A program made the position numbers and the translations under genes. A stretch of 27,288 nucleotides of DNA from a virus, in IMG/VR virus record IMGVR_UViG_3300025914_000040, positions 1 to 27,288 of that record. The stretch is one strand, 5' to 3'. This document shows positions 7,944 through 15,374 of this stretch, one piece after another. Position 1 is the stretch's first letter. Each line of letters opens with the position of its first letter. The notes under the pieces are model-generated. The model was not told the origin of the DNA, ran no database searches, and saw only the letters and a program-made list of their open reading frames with translations.

Positions 7944-9634
7944 TGGGATGGCAAGACGCTCCGTTGGTGAGTGCTCTCCCTAATAGTGCGCAGCCGGCGT
8001 GGATGTCCGCCCCGGTTGTTAAAGCTCCAGCCCGGAGCTTCGATTACATCAATGGCGAACTCGTACCCACGGGATCCGCGTACGCCCAAGCCGCTCAGTC
8101 TCCCATTGCCCGCGCCGATCCCAATTCCGCCAATCCAGTGGAGTCTGAAATCGGCGCCATGGCCTCCAACGCACTTTCAGGCGCGGGAAAAGCTTTTGTC
8201 GATCTCGGGCGCGGCGCCGGCCAATATTTGGGGCTCGTGAGTCGTCAGGATGTTCAGGACTCTCGGCAACGAGATGCGCCCCTGATGGCGACCGGCGCTG
8301 GAAGGGTGGGCAACGTCGTAGGAAATGTCGCCGCCACGTTGCCCGCGGCAGCCATCCCCGGGGCCAATACGGTCGCCGGCGCGGGCCTCATAGGGGCGGC
8401 AACGGGCGCCCTCCAGCCGTCCGTATCCACCGGTGAGACTCTCCGCAACACAGCCCTCGGCGGGGCGTTGGGAGCGGGCGGCCAGGCGATCGGAAATGCG
8501 GTGGCGTCCGGTGCTCAGCGGATCCTCGCTCGTCGAACTCAATCGGCTGTGGATATGGAAGCGGCCAATTCGGTTCGGGATGCCACGCTCGAAGCATCCC
8601 AAGCGGCCGGCTATGTGGTACCACCCACGACAACCAACCCCTCTTTGACCAATACCGCCCTTGAGAGTGCATCCGGTCGATACGCCACCAAGCAAGCGGC
8701 CCAGGTCAAAAATCAGCTCGTTACCAATCGACTCGCCGCTGAAGATTTGGGCTTGCCGGCCAACCAGCCGATCACGCAGCAGGCGCTGAACGATGTCCGC
8801 GCGAAGGCCGGGCAGGTTTACGCCCAAGTGAAAAAGGCGGGGACGATTCAGACCGACCAGGAATATCTGAACGCGCTCACCGGCATTACCAATGCATCGG
8901 AGGATGTGGCTAAAGCGTTTCCTGGTGCCACGACCCCGGCCGCAGACAAGATCGATACACTGGTGAATTCGCTCGCCCAAGATAATTTCAGCGCGGCGCA
9001 GGCGGTGGAGTACGCCAAGCGCTTGAGGCAGCAAGCGTCTGCGAATTTCAAGCTCGCGGGCCGCTCGGCCAATCCCGAAGACCTCGCGTTAGCCCAGGCT
9101 CAATCCAAGGGCGCCAATGCGCTCGAAGACATGATCGGACGACATCTGGACGCCACCGGTAAGCCCGATTTGCTGAAGCAGTTCCAGGACGCCCGCAAAG
9201 CCATTGCGAAGACCTATACCGTCGATGCGGCGTTGAATGATGCTACCGGAAACGTCGATGCACGGATCCTGGCCAGGCAGCTCGAACGTAATGCAGGAAT
9301 CGATGGCGGCTTGAGAAAAGCAGGTGAGTTCGGACAAGCCTTTGGAGAGGTGGCCGGCGAACCTGTGAAAGGACCCGGTGTTTCCAAGCTCGCGTTTGCC
9401 AGTGCGGCCGGCGGGGCACTCACCGGTCATCCGGAACTATTGGCACTTCCTGTTGCTTCGACTCTAGCGCGCAAGACCTTGCTCTCCGTGCCGGTCAATC
9501 GGTTCCTAGCTCAGCCCAGTTACGCGCCAAACGCTCTGGGCACGCTCACCTTGAATGCCCTGACGCAATCGCCTCGAGTCGTACTTCCGGCGACCGCAGC
9601 AACCTTGCCGCTAATTGAGGCGGGTCAGCAATAA
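7943..9634 (+). CDS. Ejection protein, gp16 position
   Basis: The 563-aa protein sits where P22 has gp16 (about 609 aa). The N-terminus is Pro/Ala-rich; residues ~110-165 are long Gly/Ala/Val stretches ('NVVGNVAATLPAAAIPGANT') that could insert in membrane; the middle (about 190-470) is charged and helical ('AKAGQVYAQVKKAG', 'AVEYAKRLRQQASANFKLAG'); the last ~90 residues are hydrophobic again. This hydrophobic-helical-hydrophobic pattern is common for proteins ejected to conduct DNA. The end of this gene overlaps a small opposite-strand gene by 24 nt. Confidence 0.7.
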   Translation: MGWQDAPLVSALPNSAQPAWMSAPVVKAPARSFDYINGELVPTGSAYAQAAQSPIARADPNSANPVESEIGAMASNALSGAGKAFVDLGRGAGQYLGLVSRQDVQDSRQRDAPLMATGAGRVGNVVGNVAATLPAAAIPGANTVAGAGLIGAATGALQPSVSTGETLRNTALGGALGAGGQAIGNAVASGAQRILARRTQSAVDMEAANSVRDATLEASQAAGYVVPPTTTNPSLTNTALESASGRYATKQAAQVKNQLVTNRLAAEDLGLPANQPITQQALNDVRAKAGQVYAQVKKAGTIQTDQEYLNALTGITNASEDVAKAFPGATTPAADKIDTLVNSLAQDNFSAAQAVEYAKRLRQQASANFKLAGRSANPEDLALAQAQSKGANALEDMIGRHLDATGKPDLLKQFQDARKAIAKTYTVDAALNDATGNVDARILARQLERNAGIDGGLRKAGEFGQAFGEVAGEPVKGPGVSKLAFASAAGGALTGHPELLALPVASTLARKTLLSVPVNRFLAQPSYAPNALGTLTLNALTQSPRVVLPATAATLPLIEAGQQ

Positions 9635-9757
9635 CCGTCTGAGCTTCCCTTCGGGGATGCGTTTCATGATCGCCCAACGGATGGGCGCCACGATTCCACC
9701 CAGAAATATCAGCAGCACCAGTGGACGCAGTAACAGCGCCCATTGCCAGCTTTGCAT
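9611..9757 (-). CDS. Small membrane protein encoded against the late operon
   Basis: A 48-codon frame on the minus strand encodes a one-pass membrane protein: short polar start (MQSWQW), hydrophobic residues 7-25 ('ALLLRPLVLLIFLGGIVAP'), then a basic tail ending 'GKLRRLLLTRLN'. The ATG at 9757 has its own GGGAG ribosome site with a 4-nt spacer. The start lies only 10 nt from the tail-spike start on the other strand. Positive residues after the membrane helix suggest a cytoplasmic C-terminus. The spacer would otherwise be non-coding, which favours a real gene; similar small membrane proteins occur in phages. Function unknown. Confidence 0.6.
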   Translation of the reverse strand: MQSWQWALLLRPLVLLIFLGGIVAPIRWAIMKRIPEGKLRRLLLTRLN

Positions 9758-9766
9758 AGGACTCCC

Positions 9767-11728
9767 ATGGCTTTATTGTTCACTCCGCCGTTCTATCGCG
9801 CGACGGATAATATCAACGCGCCCATTGCCGGCGCATTCATCGGCTTCTACTCGACTCAGACTAGCACGCTTGCGCCGATTTACGCAGATGCCGCGCTGAC
9901 GATCGCTTTACAGAATCCGGTGCAAGCCGATGGGGACGGCAATTTTCCCGCTATCTTCCTGGATGACTCGCTCGACCCATACAAGTACGTCATCTACTAC
10001 CCTGATAGTCAGGACCCCACTATTCCGGGGGATGTCCTGCGCTCGGGCGATCCGTTCAATCCGTTGGCGGACCTCACCCCTTTGGCGCAGAAGTTTTATC
10101 CGCTGAGTTCCGGAGAGCACATCGCCAATATCACCCCGGCGAACTATTTCTACCCGCCAGGGCATCTGCTGCGATACGGTGTCAACACGGTTCCCGGCAC
10201 TACGGACATGACGGCGGCGGCCAACGCGGCCACGCTATCTATTTCTCCCTACCAGCTGTTTGCCACCCTGCAGGAGATTGTTTTTCCGCCCGGGCCGGTG
10301 GCGATCAACGGGACTGTCTACGTCCGAAAGGGGCAGCGCGTCAGGGGTTCGTATGGCGCGACCTACCTGATATGCAACAACTCGGGAACGGGTCCCACCT
10401 TTAAAATGGGCTGGGGGAATATCAACGGCACCCCCACGGTTGATTCAGGCGGCCAGCCTTGCTCCGTTGAAGACATGTACTTTCTGGGCGGCCCGTCTCA
10501 AGGCTGTGTTGACTTTACCAACATCGCAGGAGCGGTCTGCCGGGACTGCTTCTTCAGTGCATCAGGTCTTGCCATCAACATCAACTCGGCTAACGATTTG
10601 CAAATATCCGGAATCTTTTTTGATGTACACCAGGGAGGTATTTCGATCTCTGGGACCTCCCAGAATCTGCAGATTAGCAACGTCAGTTTCTTCGACGGCA
10701 AGTCAGATATCATCATCGGAGGGTCACCGGCTGATATCCAGATTAGTAACCTGCATTCAGAATACAACAATATATCCTCTGTACTCCTCTCAGATGCGGC
10801 AGTTATCCGGGGACTGAAGTTTACGGATTGTGAGTGGCTCTACAATGAGCAGTTCGCGACGTTCACCGGTACAATCCTGAACCGGTCCGCAAGCGCTCAT
10901 GCTCGATTCGATGCCTGTACGTTCCACAACATGCCAGGCTATGCCTATCAATACGGCACGGGTAGCGGCAGCATCATCGACTTCAATAACTGTCTGTTTG
11001 ATGGCCTGAGAACCGTCTCGATATCGCCTACCATTTACACCCAGTCCACCTTGGCTGCGGCGATCAGTACAGCCAACGAAACGATGCGCCTCAACAACTG
11101 TTCGCTGCGCAATCTACCGGGTAACGGGGGCGCCAATGCACCGATCGCTTTCGGCGGCTCATCACAGTCCACCCTTGAAATACTTGGCGGCGGATATTCC
11201 GGAAACAACACCAATTTGGGCACCAATCCAGTCATCGGCATCACGAACAGCTCGAGTAGCTCGGTAGTACGGGTAACGGACATGCAAGGGGACGCCACCC
11301 AGGCATTGGTGAACGCGCAAGCGACAGTTCCGATCTTTATCCGAGGTTGCCGTGACTGGTTCGGCCCTATCGGGACGGTGGGTGGTTCGCACTATGTCAC
11401 GGTTCCCTACCAGTTCAGCAACATCTACCAGTTCAGACTCACGGCCAATCAGAATGTCGGCGGGAGCGGAAACTATCGCAAGTCGATTCTGATGTTTGTG
11501 GAGAAAGATAACGACTTCAACGTATCTGCCAAGAGTTTCCTGGTTACTGCCGTAGCGGTCCAGGGCGCGGATCATTCCGGCACGAGTGGCAATGGAACCA
11601 TCAGTATTACGGCAGAGTTCGGCGCAGTGGGAGGCAGTAACTCCATTGCCAGCAGCAATTCAGGATTGATCGCCCTCAGTTGGTCGAGTTCGTATACCTC
11701 TGAGCAAGTCGATATTCAGATGTTATGA
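9767..11728 (+). CDS. Tail spike with right-handed beta-helix
   Basis: The ATG at 9767 (AGGA, 5-nt spacer) is preferred over an upstream TTG. The 653-aa product has an N-terminal particle-binding part ('MALLFTPPFYRATD', then 'PIAGAFIGFYSTQTST' and 'NPVQADGDGNFPAIFLDDS', residues 1-~105), a linker 'NYFYPPGHLLRYGVN', then a long beta-helix (about 150-540) of short repeated strands such as 'ANDLQISGIFF', 'SQNLQISNVSFF' and 'PADIQISNLHSEYN'. Such spikes bind and often cleave host surface polysaccharide. The C-terminal ~100 residues probably form a trimerising beta domain. The catalytic residues cannot be named by eye. It gives the host range of the phage. Confidence 0.85.
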   Translation: MALLFTPPFYRATDNINAPIAGAFIGFYSTQTSTLAPIYADAALTIALQNPVQADGDGNFPAIFLDDSLDPYKYVIYYPDSQDPTIPGDVLRSGDPFNPLADLTPLAQKFYPLSSGEHIANITPANYFYPPGHLLRYGVNTVPGTTDMTAAANAATLSISPYQLFATLQEIVFPPGPVAINGTVYVRKGQRVRGSYGATYLICNNSGTGPTFKMGWGNINGTPTVDSGGQPCSVEDMYFLGGPSQGCVDFTNIAGAVCRDCFFSASGLAININSANDLQISGIFFDVHQGGISISGTSQNLQISNVSFFDGKSDIIIGGSPADIQISNLHSEYNNISSVLLSDAAVIRGLKFTDCEWLYNEQFATFTGTILNRSASAHARFDACTFHNMPGYAYQYGTGSGSIIDFNNCLFDGLRTVSISPTIYTQSTLAAAISTANETMRLNNCSLRNLPGNGGANAPIAFGGSSQSTLEILGGGYSGNNTNLGTNPVIGITNSSSSSVVRVTDMQGDATQALVNAQATVPIFIRGCRDWFGPIGTVGGSHYVTVPYQFSNIYQFRLTANQNVGGSGNYRKSILMFVEKDNDFNVSAKSFLVTAVAVQGADHSGTSGNGTISITAEFGAVGGSNSIASSNSGLIALSWSSSYTSEQVDIQML

Positions 11729-12060
11729 CCGATGATGATCATGCAACCACTCGCGTCCTCAAGCGGGTCTCACCGTTTTGGAGTTGGGTGCGTGGCAATC
11801 CCAGTCTCGTCATTGGCGGATTGGGAATCGTGATCAGCGGAGCGATAGGATGGCACGATCTCAAGTCCCGGATGGGGACCATCGAGACTAAGGTGGATGA
11901 CATTGCGAAACGGCCTCCAGCGGTGACGAATGAGCAATTTTTAGCTCTCGAGAGTGAGTTTGCGCAACTGCGCAGCGAATTGGATCAACAAAAAGGGCGA
12001 TGGCAGCAGGTTGATTCGGTGCCTCAATTGACAGGGGGGAGCCATCGAGCTCGCAAGTGA
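11725..12060 (+). CDS. Membrane-anchored coiled-coil protein
   Basis: The 111-aa protein starts by ATGA overlap with the spike gene. Residues ~25-45 form one membrane helix ('PSLVIGGLGIVISGAIGW'), followed by a coiled-coil region (about 48-95) with hydrophobic heptads. The last ~15 residues are polar and basic. Small membrane proteins of this layout lie between spike and endolysin genes in many phages and may help lysis (spanin- or XhlA-like), but no lipobox or clear family mark is present. Confidence 0.7.
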   Translation: MTDDDHATTRVLKRVSPFWSWVRGNPSLVIGGLGIVISGAIGWHDLKSRMGTIETKVDDIAKRPPAVTNEQFLALESEFAQLRSELDQQKGRWQQVDSVPQLTGGSHRARK

Positions 12061-12066
12061 TATGCG

Positions 12067-12546
12067 ATGGAAAGAATATGGTTGTGGCTGAAGCAGAAGA
12101 CGATCGCGAAGGCCTTGGAGGCACTTCTCAAGGCGGGAGATGATGAACATGAGAAAGCGCGTCATTCCTCGGGCGCTCTGGCCAATGAGCATCGAGCCGA
12201 GGCAGAGGAATTTCACGCAGCGAAAGCGGATCTGTGGGCCGCACAGCACAAGCACGAGCAGCCAATGAATAACTGCTCTGATGATTCAGTCCATGGCAAC
12301 AGCGCTCCGGTACAGATCACACGCTTTAGTTTGCCGAAAGATGCGCGGGAGATCCTAATCTCAGTGGTCATGGCAGTGTCTGTTATAACCAGTCTTGTAC
12401 TCTGGAGTAAGTTGCACGATGCTGAGAAGGACATTCAAACGCAGGTCTGGCTGCGTGATGACGCGCTGACCAAATTTGAGCAGGGTCCATTCGCAGATAC
12501 GAAGGCCCACGTTCTGGCTCTGGAACTCAACTGTAAGGAGAAATGA
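12067..12546 (+). CDS. Membrane protein with helical N-terminal domain
   Basis: The 159-aa product has an amphipathic/charged helical first half rich in Ala, Glu and His (residues 1-66) and a membrane helix near residues 102-118 ('ILISVVMAVSVITSLVLW'), followed by a ~40-residue charged helix. A second in-frame ATG at codon 67 could give a shorter form but has no convincing ribosome site. Topology (one helix with a periplasmic-type coiled tail) would suit an inner-membrane spanin, which is only a suggestion. No family recognised. Confidence 0.65.
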   Translation: MERIWLWLKQKTIAKALEALLKAGDDEHEKARHSSGALANEHRAEAEEFHAAKADLWAAQHKHEQPMNNCSDDSVHGNSAPVQITRFSLPKDAREILISVVMAVSVITSLVLWSKLHDAEKDIQTQVWLRDDALTKFEQGPFADTKAHVLALELNCKEK

Positions 12547-12548
12547 TT

Positions 12549-12740
12549 ATGTCCGGCGGAATCATCATTCAGCGGCTCGCGGTGTTGAAACCTGCAGCAA
12601 CTGATTCGAGCATCTATGACACGCTGCCGCAGCCGTGCAAGCTGACGGTGGACACGATCTGCGCGAAGGCGCCGGCCTCGGTCACAGAACAGGACATTCA
12701 GTCCTTGGCCGCCATGATCCTCCTGGCCACGCACTGCTGA
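12549..12740 (+). CDS. Small hypothetical protein
   Basis: The product is 63 aa. Two ATGs are possible (12543 and 12549); AAGGAG lies only 2 nt before the first but about 8 nt before the second, so 12549 is chosen. The sequence 'SVTEQDIQSLAAMILL' looks like a helix, and two more cysteines lie at 'LPQPCKLTVDTICAK'. It overlaps the next gene by 1 nt (TGATG). No family recognised. Confidence 0.6.
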   Translation: MSGGIIIQRLAVLKPAATDSSIYDTLPQPCKLTVDTICAKAPASVTEQDIQSLAAMILLATHC

Positions 12741-13045
12741 TGAACGATGAGACCGTGACTCTGCGTGAATACATGGAGTCACGGTTCTCCTCGATTCAAC
12801 GCGCGGTAGACAAAGCTGAAGAATCTACCGAGAAGCGCTTTGCAGCCGTGAACGAAATGCGCGCCATGGTGACCGATGCGGCCAGCAAGTTCATGCCGCG
12901 CATTGAGTATGAGACTTCGCATCGCGCCCTGGTAGAAAAGGTAGAGGGGTTACAGAAGTTCCTGTGGATGGGGCTAGGGGCCATGTTGGCAGTGCAACTG
13001 TTTATCGGCATCGTTTTTGTGATGTTCAAGAAAGCAACGCCATGA
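12740..13045 (+). CDS. Coiled-coil protein with C-terminal membrane helix (XhlA-like layout)
   Basis: The 101-aa product starts by TGATG overlap. Residues 1-75 are charged helix ('TLREYMESRFSSIQRAVDKA', then EKRFAAVNEMRAMV), a pattern seen in a widespread group of small phage proteins located next to holins. Residues 78-96 form one membrane helix ('MGLGAMLAVQLFIGIVFVMF') with Lys after it. Tail-anchored coiled-coil proteins here are often named haemolysin XhlA-like or holin-associated. A lysis-accessory role is inferred from the holin and endolysin genes 0.1-0.6 kb downstream. Confidence 0.72.
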   Translation: MNDETVTLREYMESRFSSIQRAVDKAEESTEKRFAAVNEMRAMVTDAASKFMPRIEYETSHRALVEKVEGLQKFLWMGLGAMLAVQLFIGIVFVMFKKATP

Positions 13046-13191
13046 GCTTCAAAGACTGGTGGCTGGAAATCAAGAAACTGTTAGTGGTGCCTCCCGAACC
13101 CAAAGAGCCGCCGAAGCCCTACTACCCGCCGCACTCACTACCTGAAAGTGAGTTGCCCCCGAAGTGGCCGGAAAAGGACGAGCGACAATGA
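13042..13191 (+). CDS. Proline-rich 49-aa protein
   Basis: ATG 13042 overlaps the previous stop (ATGA), and the TGA stop overlaps the endolysin start by 4 nt. The product has an amphipathic, Trp/Lys-containing N-terminal helix ('MSFKDWWLEIKKLL') and then a Pro/Glu/Lys-rich tail ('PPEPKEPPKPYYPP'). The double coupling and composition bias support a real gene. Proline-rich small proteins in lysis cassettes are sometimes outer-membrane spanins, but no lipobox cysteine is present, so no function is assigned. Confidence 0.65.
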   Translation: MSFKDWWLEIKKLLVVPPEPKEPPKPYYPPHSLPESELPPKWPEKDERQ

Positions 13192-13640
13192 ATCTCAGTC
13201 CGAATTTCACGTTGGAGGAACTCGTCTTCTCCGAAGTCGCCTTACGCAAAGGACTCGACAACGTGCCCTCGATGACGCAGGCGGCCTGCCTGGCCACTCT
13301 CTGCCATACCTTGCTCGAGCCGGCACGTGAGCTTCTGGGAGCGCCGCTGCGAATACACAGTGGCTACCGATCCCCTGCGGTCAATGATGCGGTGGGAGGG
13401 TCGGTAACGAGCGCTCACATGGATGGTCTAGCCGCAGACTTCGTGCCCGTTGATTTGCCGCTGCTGAATGCCTTTCACGCTTTGCGGACATCCCAACTTC
13501 CCCTAGATCAAATCATACAAGAATGCGGGCCCACCGGATGGATCCATATTGCCATTGCAGTGCCTGGCGCAACTCCGCGTCGGCAGGCATTGATTGCAAC
13601 TGGTAGGCCGGGCAACTGGCGTTACGAGAGAGTTTTATGA
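13188..13640 (+). CDS. Endolysin, peptidase M15 family
   Basis: The 150-aa product matches Peptidase_M15_3 (L-Ala-D-Glu or D-Ala-D-Ala peptidases). 'IHSGYRSPAVNDAVGGS' (residues 56-72) is the family substrate-site motif; 'SAHMDGLAADF' gives Zn ligands H77 and D84, and H120 in 'GWIHIA' is the third ligand. There is no signal peptide, so it needs a holin to reach the cell wall. It cuts the peptide part of peptidoglycan at lysis. The ATG overlaps the previous stop by 4 nt and the gene overlaps the holin gene by 4 nt. Confidence 0.88.
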   Translation: MNLSPNFTLEELVFSEVALRKGLDNVPSMTQAACLATLCHTLLEPARELLGAPLRIHSGYRSPAVNDAVGGSVTSAHMDGLAADFVPVDLPLLNAFHALRTSQLPLDQIIQECGPTGWIHIAIAVPGATPRRQALIATGRPGNWRYERVL

Positions 13641-14176
13641 GTTTTGGCTCGAAAGCACTTCAGATCCTGCGAACGGTGGCTCCGACGGTGGCTCTTGCGG
13701 TCGGAGGACCTTTCGGGCCTCTTGCCAGCGCGGCTATCTCCGCGGCGCTCGGGACGCCCAAAGGCGACGACAAAGCGGCTGAAGCGGCATTGCTCACCGC
13801 GACCCCAGACCAGTTGCTCGCGCTCACGAAAGCGAACAACGACTTCCAGGTGGAGATGAAGCGCCTGGGGATCGATGAGGAAAAACTGGTCTATGACGAC
13901 ATCGCGAACGCCCGAGCTCGAGAGATTGCGGTCCGGGATACCACCCCTCAAATACTAGCCTACGGGATCACTGCGGGCTTCTTTGGGGTCCTGGGGTATC
14001 TCGTAGCCTATGGGAAGCCTCAAGTCGGCGGAGACGTCGTCCTGGTGCTTCTGGGATCACTCGGAACGGCCTTCACTGGAATCATCGCGTACTACTTTGG
14101 CAGTAGCGCCGGCAGTGCTGCGAAGACCGACATTCTCGCCAATGTCTCAGCGACTGCGGCAGCCAAAGTGAAATGA
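13637..14176 (+). CDS. Holin, 3-TM family
   Basis: The 179-aa product resembles the 'holin of 3TMs, for gene-transfer release' family. An N-terminal hydrophobic stretch (residues ~10-38, 'VAPTVALAVGGPFGPLASAA'), a charged helical middle ending 'ANARAREIAVRD' (a recurrent family motif), and two further helices (about 108-125 and 132-152, 'VVLVLLGSLGTAFTGIIAYY'), followed by a 'FGSSAGSAAKTDIL' tail typical of the family. It would form the membrane holes that release the M15 endolysin encoded just upstream (4-nt overlap). Confidence 0.85.
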   Translation: MSFGSKALQILRTVAPTVALAVGGPFGPLASAAISAALGTPKGDDKAAEAALLTATPDQLLALTKANNDFQVEMKRLGIDEEKLVYDDIANARAREIAVRDTTPQILAYGITAGFFGVLGYLVAYGKPQVGGDVVLVLLGSLGTAFTGIIAYYFGSSAGSAAKTDILANVSATAAAKVK

Positions 14177-14184
14177 GGTGACCT

Positions 14185-14367
14185 ATGATTTCAACTCTGC
14201 TGGTCTTCTTTATCGTCCTATGCATCATTGGACTGGTGCTGTGGGGGATCAATCAAATCCCCGGAATACCGCAAATCGTTAAGGTCGTCATCTACGTCGT
14301 GATCGGTGTTATTTGTTTGCTGTGGCTGCTGCAGTACGTGCAGGGCTCCCACATCTCCATTCACTGA
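14185..14367 (+). CDS. Small two-helix membrane protein, Thivi_2564-like
   Basis: The 60-aa product consists of two membrane helices (about 3-21 and 33-51) separated by a short Pro-rich turn ('NQIPGIPQI'), like the Thivi_2564 group of small membrane proteins. The ribosome site GAGGTG lies before ATG 14185, 9 nt after the holin stop. It could be a second holin or antiholin-type protein. The C-terminus 'GSHISIH' resembles the end of a small frame downstream of the next gene (see 15083-15151). Confidence 0.7.
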   Translation: MISTLLVFFIVLCIIGLVLWGINQIPGIPQIVKVVIYVVIGVICLLWLLQYVQGSHISIH

Positions 14368-14385
14368 TGTTAGAATTGCGGGCAA

Positions 14386-14406
14386 CGCAGTGCTGATAAC
14401 ACTGCG
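14386..14406 (+). terminator. Perfect 7-bp hairpin, possible weak terminator
   Basis: CGCAGTG (14386-14392) and CACTGCG (14400-14406) form a perfect 7-bp stem with a 7-nt loop between the lysis genes and the mobile-type gene. No T-run follows, so rho-independent termination is doubtful; it may instead limit read-through or protect RNA ends. Confidence 0.35.
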
Positions 14407-14441
14407 CGCCCTAATCACAGCAACCTGTTCTGGAGGTCGCC

Positions 14442-15074
14442 ATGCCTGCTCGCAAGCCTATCACCCTCGGCGCTCGATACCACTATCTGACTCTCCTTGC
14501 GGAAGTAGCGCCTCGCGGCCGCCGTTACGTTCTCGTTCAATGTGACTGTGGTGTCCAAAAGACGGTCAAACTCGATCACTTATGGCGTGGATTGATCAAG
14601 TCTTGCGGTTGCTGGAACAGAAAGACATTGCTTGCCCTGCGCACCACTCATGGCGGTACTGGAACCGTTGAGTATCGAATCTGGTTCGGGATGGTCAATC
14701 GATGTGAAAATAAAAACAACAAATCGTATTACAAGTACGGCGCAAGAGGCATTCGGGTTTCGGAGTCGTGGCATCAATTCTCTAATTTCCTTCGAGACAT
14801 GGGCCTTCGGCCGCCGGGAAAGACTTTAGATCGAATCAAAAATGATGGTCATTACGAAACGGGTAATTGCAGATGGGCAACTCCCCTAGAACAAGGAGCC
14901 AATACACGTCAAAACCGATTGATAGAGTTCCGTGGCGAACGGTTACACTTAGCTGAATGGGCTCGACGCCTCGGCATAAACCACAATACCTTAGCTGAGA
15001 GACTACAGAAGTGGCCTCTTGAGAAGGCACTGACTCAGCCGCGCAGACACTGGCCTTCGTATGGGCGATCCTAG
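14442..15074 (+). CDS. Mobile-type zinc-ribbon/HTH protein (HNH-associated family)
   Basis: The 210-aa product has an N-terminal zinc ribbon (C34-x-C36 and C55-x-C57), a central 'YRIWFGMVNRC' to 'YYKYGARGIRVSESW' region and the family hallmark 'LDRIKNDGHYETGNCRWAT' (129-147), then a C-terminal helix-turn-helix ('LAEWARRLGINHNTLAERL', ~170-188). Proteins with this series of motifs are spread as free-standing homing-type genes in phages and are often annotated HNH endonucleases, though no clear HNH triad is seen. The stretch near 14700-14740 is clearly more AT-rich than its neighbours, which fits recent arrival. Good GGAGG site before ATG 14442. Confidence 0.7.
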   Translation: MPARKPITLGARYHYLTLLAEVAPRGRRYVLVQCDCGVQKTVKLDHLWRGLIKSCGCWNRKTLLALRTTHGGTGTVEYRIWFGMVNRCENKNNKSYYKYGARGIRVSESWHQFSNFLRDMGLRPPGKTLDRIKNDGHYETGNCRWATPLEQGANTRQNRLIEFRGERLHLAEWARRLGINHNTLAERLQKWPLEKALTQPRRHWPSYGRS

Positions 15075-15082
15075 GAATTATT

Positions 15083-15151
15083 ATGCTGATTGCGCTGTTG
15101 TATACCGCCAACGGCTATTGGGGCGGTCATCACGCAATCAGCGTTCACTGA
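15083..15151 (+). pseudogene. C-terminal fragment of a small membrane protein
   Basis: A 22-codon frame with ATG 15083 is open upstream to 15023 without a better start, inside the end of the previous gene. Read from 15053 it gives 'AFVWAILGIIMLIALLYTA' then 'NGYWGGHHAISVH' and stop, i.e. a membrane helix with a His-rich end. The end resembles that of the small membrane protein at 14185-14367 ('GSHISIH'). It may be the rest of a related gene cut by the mobile-type gene, or a genuine small peptide. Too short to decide. Confidence 0.35.
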
Positions 15152-15264
15152 CGCCTTCGCGTTCGATACGCAGCGCTGAACAGGACGATCGCCAGCGTGG
15201 CGAAGGCTCCCATCAGGATCCCGGCCCACACCTGGAACTCACCCCAGTCCAGACACATCATCAT
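15145..15264 (-). CDS. Small single-pass membrane protein
   Basis: A 39-aa frame lies at the meeting point of the two transcription directions: three tandem ATGs (15264, 15261, 15258), 'DWGEFQVWAGILMGAFATLA' leading into a membrane helix (about residues 13-33) and a basic end 'YRTRRRQ'. The clear hydrophobic helix followed by Arg residues supports coding; the ribosome site is weak. It overlaps the + strand fragment by 7 nt, tail to tail. Function unknown. Confidence 0.5.
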   Translation of the reverse strand: MMMCLDWGEFQVWAGILMGAFATLAIVLFSAAYRTRRRQ

Positions 15265-15352
15265 TTCTTATCTGCGATGTCGTTCATTCACACTTCTTTA
15301 GATTCTAATGCGCCCGAAATCCATTTTTGCGGTGTCTATTAGGTAGGAACAG

Positions 15353-15373
15353 GGAGAGCACGAATGCTCCTCC
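15353..15373 (-). terminator. UUCG-loop hairpin after the last early gene
   Basis: On the minus strand GAGCA-TTCG-TGCTC forms a hairpin with a very stable UUCG loop, extended by GGA/TCC with one bulged base, directly after the stop at 15375. The downstream sequence is only moderately T-rich, so it may act as a weak terminator or an RNA 3' end protector for the leftward transcript. Confidence 0.4.
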
Positions 15374-15374
15374 G

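Noticed and set aside
8177-9034. 285-codon frame on the minus strand inside the gp16-position gene
   Set aside because: Composition is that of a shadow frame (Arg/Gly/Cys-rich with no domain) and the + strand frame is a clear gene.
15153-15207. 8-bp inverted repeat GCCTTCGC / GCGAAGGC at the convergence point
   Set aside because: The loop is about 39 nt and the sequence lies inside a likely coding region with no T-run; not called a terminator.
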